Source: Candidatus Moraniibacteriota bacterium (GTDB lineage Bacteria > Patescibacteriota > Minisyncoccia > Moranbacterales > UBA2206). From it: DNA of 5,957 nucleotides. Below are positions 1-5,400 of the stretch, one piece after another (positions within the stretch are counted from its first letter, which is position 1; every line of letters starts with the position of its first letter). The DNA is taken from positions 5,699 to 11,655 of the forward strand of contig DQBY01000046.1 of NCBI GenBank assembly GCA_003534085.1, read 5' to 3'. The notes below the pieces were generated by a model, which searched no databases, was not told the origin of the DNA, and worked only from the letters and a program-made list of their open reading frames with translations. The translations under genes were made by a program, and so were the position numbers.

Positions 1-237
1 TTTGATAAACCTTGAACCTTTGATTTTTCCGGCAGCATAGTATCTTTCCTCGAAATCAACCATCAAAGGGAAATACCCGCTGACGCGAGAAGCGCCTTTG
101 CTCATCGTTGCGGCAGCCAAAACAACCGTATCGCCGTAGCGTACAGTCACTGATCCGCTGGCTTGGTTAGCCAAGAGTCCTGTTTCGATTTCAAGAACCC
201 TCCCTCCGATCTGGAGAGACCATTTTTTATGTTCCAT
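1..237 (-). CDS. pnp: Polynucleotide phosphorylase, N-terminal part (truncated by window edge)
   Basis: PNPase is a 3'-to-5' phosphorolytic exoribonuclease that degrades RNA to nucleoside diphosphates in the cytoplasm, usually as a trimer. Only the first 79 codons lie in the window; the frame is open to base 1. The translation begins [20 protein letters not shown] and continues with features of the first RNase PH-like domain: a [11 protein letters not shown] stretch at residues 34-44, and [20 protein letters not shown] at 54-73 followed by GSRF. The latter matches the family signature FPLxVxxxERxYAAGxIPGSF. The ATG at 235-237 fits the usual family start, and no Shine-Dalgarno sequence precedes it. 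A promoter lies about 120 bases upstream, leaving a leader of roughly 110 nt with hairpin potential. In many bacteria pnp directly follows rpsO; here both are on the same strand but separated by an accessory block. The identification is secure; the catalytic second RNase PH domain and the KH and S1 domains are outside the window. Confidence 0.95.
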   Translation of the reverse strand, partial: MEHKKWSLQIGGRVLEIETGLLANQASGSVTVRYGDTVVLAAATMSKGASRVSGYFPLMVDFEERYYAAGKIKGSRFIK

Positions 238-240
238 GAG

Positions 241-297
241 AACGTTTAGCCTTACGCTAATGACGTTATAAACACGATATTAAGCTCTAAGAAAGCT
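241..297 (-). promoter_or_regulatory. pnp leader hairpins
   Basis: Two inverted repeats lie in the inferred pnp 5' leader. The start-proximal one pairs AACGT (263-267) with ACGTT (241-245), with an inner AGC/GCT pairing (256-258 with 248-250), and ends three bases before the pnp ATG. The second pairs 283-288 with 292-297 around a 3-nt loop, including one G-T wobble. In E. coli the pnp leader is a hairpin processed by RNase III and PNPase for autocontrol. A comparable role here is only an inference; the stems are short. Confidence 0.35.
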
Positions 298-356
298 CAT
301 TATTGTGCCTGTTACGCATTGAGACGCTGGCGATTAATGAATTGTTAAGTGTTAGA

Positions 357-385
357 AGTTTAGCTTAGATTTTATAGTTTGTCAA
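357..385 (-). promoter_or_regulatory. Predicted sigma70-type promoter for pnp
   Basis: Read on the minus strand there is a perfect -35 box TTGACA (380-385), a 17-bp spacer, and a -10 box TAAACT (357-362, four of six consensus bases). Transcription would start near 350, giving a pnp leader of about 110 nt. The exact -35 box and ideal spacing support the call; the -10 box is weak. It implies pnp can be transcribed independently of the genes upstream. Confidence 0.6.
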
Positions 386-388
386 ACG

Positions 389-417
389 AAAAGGGTAGAG
401 ATAATCAATGTCTGCCC
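389..417 (-). terminator. Possible weak terminator after the micropeptide gene
   Basis: On the minus strand GGGCAGA (411-417) can pair with TCTACCC (393-399) across an 11-nt loop, with one C-A mismatch, followed by TTTT (389-392). It sits 10 bases after the stop of the small ORF and just before the pnp -35 box, a sensible place for a terminator. The mismatch and short U-run make it weak. Confidence 0.3.
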
Positions 418-427
418 CAAAATGACG

Positions 428-523
428 TTATTCCTCCATATCGAGCTTATTCTGATAAGCCAATAGCCCGCAAATAATAAAGAACACGATTCCTATTGGA
501 ATTAAAACAATTTCTGGCGGCAT
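428..523 (-). CDS. Putative 31-aa single-pass membrane micropeptide
   Basis: An unrecognised short frame of 31 codons. It starts MPPEIVLIPIGIVFFIICGL, continues LAYQNKLDMEE and ends in TAA. Residues 5 to 23 are an uninterrupted hydrophobic stretch long enough for one transmembrane helix; the tail is polar and charged. The main support is the start signal: GAGGAGG five bases before the ATG, the only strong Shine-Dalgarno sequence seen in this window. The frame is too short for most gene callers and occupies what would otherwise be an unexplained gap of about 300 bases between the NYN remnant and pnp. It lies on the same strand as its neighbours, 21 bases after the remnant's stop. A possible weak terminator and then the pnp promoter follow. 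No function can be assigned; single-helix micropeptides often bind larger membrane complexes, but that is speculation here. Confidence 0.65.
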   Translation of the reverse strand: MPPEIVLIPIGIVFFIICGLLAYQNKLDMEE

Positions 524-528
524 GACAT

Positions 529-535
529 CCTCCTC
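529..535 (-). promoter_or_regulatory. Strong Shine-Dalgarno site for the micropeptide
   Basis: GAGGAGG on the minus strand, with a 5-nt spacer (ATGTC) before the ATG at 521-523. It stands out because pnp, rpsO, the NYN gene, mntA, hepT and the helicase gene all lack a convincing Shine-Dalgarno sequence. It is the strongest evidence that the short frame is translated. Confidence 0.7.
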
Positions 536-544
536 GTTTTTTGG

Positions 545-646
545 TTATATTAAAAACTTCTTCTTCTTATTTTCACTGATATTGGTGAATTTATCCGCGG
601 CTTCGACGAGTTTGGCGCAGGATTCGAGGAAAACTAAAAATTTCAT
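545..646 (-). pseudogene. Remnant copy of the 3' end of the NYN-domain gene (33 codons)
   Basis: Bases 545-630 align with the last 86 bases of the intact NYN gene (1381-1466). There are 77 identities in 83 aligned columns plus two 3-base gaps. In the matching frame it encodes FLESCAKLVEAADKF, then TNISENKKKKFLI and TAA, corresponding to residues 138-165 of the intact protein. All six base substitutions are synonymous and both gaps are in frame. Homology stops abruptly at 630/631. A new ATG at 644-646 happens to open the frame and adds five unrelated residues (MKFLV). hepT ends 10 bases upstream. It lacks the whole catalytic part of a NYN domain, so it is most simply a decayed or truncated second copy. 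Translation as a short peptide cannot be excluded, but no ribosome binding site is visible. Confidence 0.75.
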
Positions 647-656
647 TCGAGGCCGA

Positions 657-1007
657 CTACGCTTGGATTTTTTTGAGAAGAATGACAATTTGTTTTTTTA
701 GTTTGGGGATATCATTTTTCGCGATCTTCCAGACTAGTTCCATGTCCACACCGAAATATTCATGAATGAGCACATCGCGCATCCCAGCAATTTTTTTCCA
801 AGCGATTTCAGGATATTTTTTCCGGAACGGATCCGGCAGGTTGCGGACGGCTTCGCTGATAATTTCCAATCTGCGCACGACGGCATCCTGAATTGTTAGT
901 GATTTGGAAAATTTTACTTCAGACAAGCCAGTCAAGTCATTTTCTATTCTATCAATGCTTTCCAGGACATGTCTAAGAAAAATTTTAGGATCTTTTTTTT
1001 CTTTCAT
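657..1007 (-). CDS. hepT: HEPN-domain ribonuclease toxin (HepT / DUF86 family)
   Basis: A 116-residue all-helical protein of the HEPN superfamily. HepT toxins are metal-independent RNases that act as dimers; their active site is the R-x4-H-x-Y motif. That motif is present as R77-DVLI-H82-E-Y84, and the surrounding IAGMRDVLIHEYFGVD is typical of the DUF86/HepT family. Upstream helices include DAVVRRLEIISEAV at 41-54, also a family hallmark. The length is normal, so the toxin appears intact. Its ATG lies inside the end of mntA (23-base overlap) without a clear Shine-Dalgarno sequence, which suggests translational coupling to the antitoxin. In studied systems the partner nucleotidyltransferase adds AMP to the motif tyrosine (Y84 here) and silences the RNase. 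The order here is antitoxin first, toxin second. The family assignment is strong; target RNA and physiological role are unknown. Confidence 0.93.
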   Translation of the reverse strand: MKEKKDPKIFLRHVLESIDRIENDLTGLSEVKFSKSLTIQDAVVRRLEIISEAVRNLPDPFRKKYPEIAWKKIAGMRDVLIHEYFGVDMELVWKIAKNDIPKLKKQIVILLKKIQA

Positions 1008-1284
1008 AAATTATTTTCTGGTCTTTTAAAATGATGGCTCGTAACAAGGGGTGAATCCCGCCATATGAGAGCACATCAACATCTCTGCCTAATTTATCTT
1101 CCAATTCAAGTTTAAGTCCAACAAGATCAAGCAGACTCTTATTTTTAGCAAGTTTTACAAGGATATCAATATCGCTTTTTTTTGTCATTTTTCCTCTCGC
1201 AGCCGACCCGAAAACAGCCGCCTTAATTACTCCTTGGCGCTTTAATATTGGCAATATTTTCTTTTTTATGTCTTGAGATTTCAT
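985..1284 (-). CDS. mntA: Minimal nucleotidyltransferase antitoxin (MntA type)
   Basis: A 99-residue minimal nucleotidyltransferase of the DNA polymerase beta fold. The signature G26-S27-x-A-R30-G followed by S37-D38-I-D40 is intact. A third acidic residue on the next strand, D70 in RDVDVLSY, completes the metal-binding triad. MntA-type antitoxins use ATP to AMPylate the tyrosine of the HepT active-site motif, so an intact catalytic site fits an enzymatic antitoxin. It overlaps the downstream hepT by 23 bases, the standard bicistronic arrangement. The ATG at 1282-1284 gives the usual family N-terminus, with one short helix before the first strand. No Shine-Dalgarno site is visible. A candidate extended -10 box lies six bases upstream of the ATG, which would make the mRNA leaderless. 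A terminator separates it from the NYN gene, so the pair is probably its own transcription unit. Confidence 0.93.
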   Translation of the reverse strand: MKSQDIKKKILPILKRQGVIKAAVFGSAARGKMTKKSDIDILVKLAKNKSLLDLVGLKLELEDKLGRDVDVLSYGGIHPLLRAIILKDQKIIYERKKRS

Positions 1285-1290
1285 GATTTA

Positions 1291-1319
1291 AGTGTAACAA
1301 AAAAAGACAAAAGGGACAA
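1291..1319 (-). promoter_or_regulatory. Candidate promoter for mntA-hepT
   Basis: On the minus strand: TTGTCC (1314-1319, four of six -35 consensus bases), a 17-bp spacer, then TACACT (1291-1296, four of six) preceded by TGT, an extended -10 element. Only six bases (1285-1290) separate the -10 box from the mntA ATG, so transcription would begin at or next to the start codon. The site lies just after the NYN terminator, where a new promoter is expected. Match quality is moderate in AT-rich DNA. Confidence 0.4.
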
Positions 1320-1339
1320 TTCTAATACATTTTATATTC

Positions 1340-1363
1340 AAAAACTGCTCTTATCCGAGACAG
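1340..1363 (-). terminator. Rho-independent terminator of the NYN gene
   Basis: On the minus strand CTGTCTC (1357-1363) pairs with GAGCAG (1345-1350), with one bulged T and a 6-nt loop, followed by TTTTT (1340-1344). It begins 17 bases after the NYN stop codon. The stem is short but the geometry is right, and it separates NYN transcription from mntA-hepT. Confidence 0.6.
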
Positions 1364-1380
1364 GATTACCAGGCAGGCTT

Positions 1381-1878
1381 TTATATCAAAAACTTCTTCT
1401 TATTCTCACTGATATTCGTAAATTTGTCCGCGGCTTCGACGAGCTTGGCGCTGCAGGATTCGAGGAAGGCGATCACTTCCACGCGGGCGCCAGTGGTGTT
1501 TTGGATGTATTCGACAACCGGAATATAGTCTCCATCTCCGGCAACAAGGACGATAACGTCCAAATTTTTGGATAATTTGATAGCATCAACGGCAATTCCG
1601 ACATCCCAGTCGCCTTTTTTGGCTCCGCCTGGAAAGATCTGAAGATCCTTGGTTTTCACTTCAAAACCCTGTTTTTCCAAAGCATCGAAGAATTTTTCCT
1701 CCTGTCCTTCAACGGTTGCGATTCCATACGCGATGGCGCGGATCAGTTTCCGGTCTTCAACGGCATCCTTCAGGATATTCCCGAAATTCACCTTCTTTTT
1801 ATAGAGGACACGGCCGGAATAGTACATATTCTGGATATCTACGAGGACGCCTACGCGTTGGTCTTTATATATGCTCAT
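1381..1878 (-). CDS. NYN-domain (PIN-like, LabA/DUF88 family) putative ribonuclease
   Basis: A 165-residue protein forming a single NYN domain, a PIN-like fold found in RNA-cleaving enzymes. Conserved acidic positions are visible in order: D14 in VLVDIQNMY, D90/D92 and D98 in KKGDWDVGIAVDAI, and D115/D117 in LVAGDGDYIPVV. This arrangement matches the LabA/DUF88 group. Only this ATG (1876-1878) can supply the first beta strand at residues 9-14, so the start is well fixed. No Shine-Dalgarno site precedes it; the leader is the AT-rich repeat described separately. The lysine-rich tail (ENKKKFLI) also occurs in the truncated copy near hepT. The gene is followed by its own terminator and precedes mntA-hepT. 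The exact substrate is unknown; an RNA target is inferred from the family and from the neighbouring rpsO, pnp and hepT, but bacterial LabA-like proteins are poorly characterised. Confidence 0.9.
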   Translation of the reverse strand: MSIYKDQRVGVLVDIQNMYYSGRVLYKKKVNFGNILKDAVEDRKLIRAIAYGIATVEGQEEKFFDALEKQGFEVKTKDLQIFPGGAKKGDWDVGIAVDAIKLSKNLDVIVLVAGDGDYIPVVEYIQNTTGARVEVIAFLESCSAKLVEAADKFTNISENKKKFLI

Positions 1879-1888
1879 AAAATTTTAT

Positions 1889-2005
1889 AATTTTTAATTT
1901 TATAATTTTTAAATAATTTCTAATTTCAAATTTTTAAGCTATGGATATGTAGTATTACATTTTTAAAATTAAGAAAATTTAGATTTATTTATAAAATTAA
2001 AAATT
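1889..2005 (+). repeat. AT-rich dispersed repeat, copy 1, with terminal inverted repeats
   Basis: Bases 1889-1998 are identical to 5848-5957 over 110 of 110 positions, in the same orientation. The ends form a 17-bp inverted repeat: AATTTTTAATTTTATAA at 1889-1905 is the reverse complement of 1989-2005. The interior is nearly all A and T except a conserved core at 1938-1960 containing ATGTA-GTAT-TACAT (1947-1960), a small palindrome. It has no coding potential. It lies between the rpsO terminator and the NYN start, ending 10 bases from that start. Size, terminal repeats and lack of genes resemble a miniature non-autonomous element. No clear target-site duplication is visible, so mobility is inferred only. 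A further AT-rich tail to about 2025 may belong to it. Confidence 0.85.
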
Positions 2006-2025
2006 CAAAAATTAAAAATTTAAAT

Positions 2026-2051
2026 AAAAAGCAGGCTTTCACCCGCTTTTT
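2026..2051 (-). terminator. Rho-independent terminator of rpsO
   Basis: On the minus strand AAAAAGCGGG (2042-2051) pairs with CCTGCTTTTT (2026-2035) around the loop TGAAAG: 10 paired positions including one G-T wobble, ending in a T-run. It begins two bases after the rpsO stop codon. Because the stem has A-runs on one side and T-runs on the other, it could work in both directions. Confidence 0.85.
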
Positions 2052-2053
2052 GA

Positions 2054-2320
2054 TTATTTCAGTTCCAATTGCTTGGCTAATTTCTTGTAGGCTTTTTCGT
2101 CCTTTCCTTGCAGATAGCTCATCAATTTCTTCCTTTTTGAAACCATCTTCAGCAAACCTCTTCTTGAGTGGAAATCTTTCGCGTTCTTCTTCAAGTGAGC
2201 TGTCAGCTTCTTGATCTGTTCTGTAAAAAGGGCGATCTGGTATTCCGGAGAACCGGTGTCCTTTTCGTGCCTTTTGACCTCAGCGGTCACTTTTGTCTTC
2301 TGTTTGTTGGTCAGTGCCAT
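2054..2320 (-). CDS. rpsO: 30S ribosomal protein S15
   Basis: S15 is a small primary binder of 16S rRNA at the three-way junction of helices 20-22, and is needed for assembly of the 30S platform. The 88-residue product has the usual family length and hallmarks: DTGSPEYQIALFTEQIKKLT at residues 21-40, the HSRRGLLKMVSKRKKLMSYL block at 51-70, and a basic C-terminus. The invariant rRNA-contacting H51, S52, R53, R54 and G55 are present. The ATG at 2318-2320 matches the family start. It is transcribed divergently from the helicase gene from a good promoter about 70 bases upstream, and has its own terminator immediately after the stop. The usual neighbour pnp lies about 1.8 kb downstream on the same strand. 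No Shine-Dalgarno sequence is visible; the leader contains a hairpin that might serve S15 autoregulation. Confidence 0.97.
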   Translation of the reverse strand: MALTNKQKTKVTAEVKRHEKDTGSPEYQIALFTEQIKKLTAHLKKNAKDFHSRRGLLKMVSKRKKLMSYLQGKDEKAYKKLAKQLELK

Positions 2321-2340
2321 ACGTTTTTGGCGAAACAGTC

Positions 2341-2358
2341 GTCCCGCTATGCGTGGAC
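2341..2358 (-). promoter_or_regulatory. Hairpin in the rpsO leader
   Basis: On the minus strand GTCC-A-CGC pairs with GCG-GGAC around the loop ATA: a 7-bp GC-rich stem with one bulged A, located 20 bases before the rpsO ATG. S15 represses its own mRNA through leader structures in several bacteria, using unrelated folds. This hairpin is a candidate for such a site, but the link is inference. Confidence 0.35.
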
Positions 2359-2388
2359 CAATGTTTGCTAATAGTTTATTACTTGTCT

Positions 2389-2417
2389 ATTGTAGCATGG
2401 AAAAAGGATTTTGTCTA
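2389..2417 (-). promoter_or_regulatory. Sigma70-type promoter of rpsO
   Basis: On the minus strand: -35 box TAGACA (2412-2417, five of six consensus bases), 17-bp spacer, -10 box TACAAT (2389-2394, five of six). Transcription should begin near 2382, giving a leader of about 62 nt. This is the best overall promoter match in the window. Confidence 0.7.
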
Positions 2418-2427
2418 GGCATCTCTC

Positions 2428-2454
2428 TTACTTTCTTTCTCCTTATGCTAAAAT
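2428..2454 (+). promoter_or_regulatory. Candidate extended -10 promoter of the helicase gene
   Basis: TGCTAAAAT (2446-2454) is an extended -10 element: TGn plus TAAAAT at 2449-2454, five of six consensus bases. Six bases (GAAGAA) separate it from the ATG at 2461, so the transcript would begin at the start codon. A weak TTACTT (2428-2433) with a 15-bp spacer could be the -35 box. The GAAG just before the ATG is too close to act as a Shine-Dalgarno site. Confidence 0.4.
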
Positions 2455-2460
2455 GAAGAA

Positions 2461-5400
2461 ATGGAAGATATTTTAGCCAAACTAAATCCAGCTCAAAGAG
2501 AAGCCGTCGAAACGACCGAAGGGCCGGTTTTGATCATTGCGGGGGCCGGTTCGGGGAAGACGCGGGCGCTGACGCATCGCATCGCATACCTCATCAAAGT
2601 AAAAAAAGTTTCTCCACGAAACATTCTGGCTGTGACTTTTACCAACAAAGCAGCCGGAGAGATGAAAGAGCGAGTAAAAGAGTTGTTAGTGGAAAAAAAT
2701 ACTGGATATGCGATACGCGATGTGCGATACACGAATATGCCAACGATGGGAACTTTCCATTCGATCTGTGTTAGGATTTTGAGGCGCGAAATTGAAAAAT
2801 TGGGATACAAAAAATCTTTTAATATTTTTGACGACCAGGATCAAAAAGCGCTGATGAAGAAAGTGATGAAAGAGATGGAAATGGACATGGATCAGTTCAA
2901 GCCACAGGCAATTTTAGGGGCGATTTCCAAAGCCAAGAATGAATTGATCGACGCGGAAGCTTTTGCCACAACGATTGGCAGTTATTATCAGGAAATAATT
3001 TCGAAAGTTTACACTAATTATCAAAAAAGATTGAAAGAGCAAGGTGCTTTGGATTTTGATGACATCATAATGCTGACCGTGAAGATCTTTAAACAATTTC
3101 CGGAAGTTTTGGAAAATTATCAGAATCTTTTCCGGTATATCATGGTGGATGAATATCAGGATACAAATCACGCGCAGTACACCCTTGTTTCTCTTTTGGC
3201 AAAAAAATATGGCAATCTTTGTGTTGTGGGCGATGACTGGCAATGTCTTCCGCCGGGAACAAAAATTTCTTCAAACAACAAAAAAATAAAAGTGGAAAAA
3301 ATCAAAAATAATGATTTGACACTTTCCGCTTCAGGGCAAGGAGGCACTTGCAATCAAAGGGTTGTAAGCAAAAAAAGTTCCAGATTCAATGGAGATTTGG
3401 TGAAAATAATCACTGAATCCGGAGAAATGCTGTCATTGACTCCAAATCACATTCTATTTGCCCGGCTATCGATTGAAAAAGATAATTTCTACGTCTATTT
3501 GATGTATAAAAAAGAATCCGGGTATAGAATCGGAATGGCGAAGGGCATAAGATTGGGCAAAAAAAACAGTTATAGCGTCGGCTTATGTGTGCGCGCAAAT
3601 CAAGAAAGAGCTGAAAAAATGTGGATATTAAAAGTTTGCACAAGCAAAACAGAAGCTCAGTATTGGGAGCAATACTTTGGTTTTTTTTATGGAATACCCA
3701 CGCTTCTTTTTTTTGCAGGAGGGCGAAGCATGAAATTTGAGCAGAAATATATTGATAAAATATTCAAGGAAATTAATACGCGTGCAAGAGCAGAAAAATT
3801 ATTCAGTGATTTGGATTTAAATTTTTATTATCCGCATCATGTTCCGCAGTCTACCATTAGAAATGGCATAAAAAGAGTTTCCATAAACTTTACATTATTC
3901 AGTGATCCGCGAAAAAGTTTAGTTAATAATTGGGGATTGCACAGGTTAAGCATGAATTCCAATGACAAACAATCGCAGAAATTGCTTGAAAAGAACGGGT
4001 TCAAAACGCGAAAAGGAAAAGCTGGCGATTGGAGAATTGAAATAACCAGGATGAATTATGCCGATCTTGAAAAAATACTGGAAAAAATAAAAAAAATATT
4101 ACCTGAAGCAATTGTTATCAAGAAAGCGCTTTTAACTTCGGGCAAAAGATTTTCTTTTCAGCCAGCTGGTCATATTAGAGAAACAATGATCATTCCAGTA
4201 CTTAAAAATGGGAAAATAATAGAAGATAAGGTCAAAAAAGTAGAAAGAATAAGTTATTCAGGTCCCGTTTATGACTTGAATATCGCCAAAGTCCACAATT
4301 ATATTGCCAATAATTTTGTAATTCATAACTCGATCTATGGATGGCGGGGTGCGAACATCCAAAATATTTTGGATTTTGAAAAAGATTATCCGAAAGCCAA
4401 GATAATAAAACTGGAACAAAATTACCGTTCGACGCAAAATATTTTGGACGCGGCGTACGGAGTGATCTCCAAAAATGTGAACCGCAAAGACAAAAAGATC
4501 TGGACGGAAAACAAAGGCGGGCACCTGATCACTTCCTTTGAGGCGGACAACGAAAGAGAAGAGGCAGAGTTTATCATTTCGGAAATTCAAAAAATAATGG
4601 AAGGAGCTGTAGGGATCCGATCCCTACAGAGTAGGGATCGGATCCCTACGAAACTTTCCGACTTCGTAGTTTTGTATCGGACAAACGCGCAGTCCCGCAT
4701 CATTGAAGAAGCGATGCTTCGGAATTCCGTCCCGTATCGGATCATCGGCGGAGTAAAGTTTTATCAAAGACGGGAGATCAAAGACATTATCGCGTATCTC
4801 CGGTTGATCCAAAATAATAAGGATGAAATTTCTTTGGAGCGGATCATCAATGAGCCGAAAAGAAGCATTGGTGCAGTTACACTGAACAATTGGATAGCAT
4901 TATCTAAATTAAATAATCTTGATCCGATAAACGCAGGCTTAAAATCCGAAATTCTAAATTCTAAATCTCAAATAAATTCAAAATTCAAAATTCAAAATTC
5001 AAAATTCGATCCAATTGCCAAGTTTTGTAATTTTATTTTGAGGGCTAAAGAAAAATCTGAAAAAGTTCCGCTTACCGATCTGATGGAATTTGTCTTCAAA
5101 GAGAGCGGATATGAAAAGTCTCTTTTGGACGGAACTGAAGAAGGAGAAATGAGATTGGAAAATATAAAAGAACTTTTGACGGTGGCGCAAAAGTACGATG
5201 AGTACGACGGCGAACCCGCCTCGACTCGCGAAGACGCTACGTCGACGCGAGGCGGGGAGGGGCTCAGTCTTTTTCTGGAAGAAGTGGCATTGATTTCCGA
5301 CACGGACAATATCGATCAGGCCAAAGAGGCTGTGCATATGATGACGCTCCATTCCGCCAAGGGATTGGAATTCAAAGTCGTTTTCATCGCCGGATTGGAA

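Noticed and set aside
238..427. A structured RNA gene or riboswitch upstream of pnp
   Set aside because: Only short hairpins are visible, with no recognisable conserved aptamer; the stretch is explained as the pnp promoter and leader.
1273..1575. Plus-strand open frame of 100 codons across the NYN tail
   Set aside because: It is antisense to the NYN gene and the mntA promoter region, has no recognisable domain, and its reading is explained by the NYN coding pattern on the other strand.
2168..2456. Two overlapping plus-strand frames over rpsO and the divergent promoter region
   Set aside because: They are antisense to a secure ribosomal protein gene and run through the promoters of rpsO and the helicase; their translations are low-complexity and unlike known proteins.
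3677..3716. Frameshift at two long T-runs within the intein
   Set aside because: The frame continues unchanged through both runs and ends in correct intein C-terminal blocks and the resumed helicase, so no frameshift is needed.
3487..4170. LAGLIDADG or HNH homing endonuclease in the intein
   Set aside because: I could not find a convincing DOD dodecapeptide. The HH at intein residues 198-199 lacks the spacing of an HNH motif. A strongly decayed LAGLIDADG domain remains possible.
3244..4329. Possibility that the insert is a failed gene fusion or an ordinary domain insertion rather than an intein
   Set aside because: Both splice junctions, the TxxH block and the C-terminal HN/S block are intact, and removing the segment restores an unbroken motif III.
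4975..5007. CRISPR-like array from regularly repeated short units
   Set aside because: The units are 6-7 bases with no spacers and lie inside a coding region; it is a simple tandem repeat.
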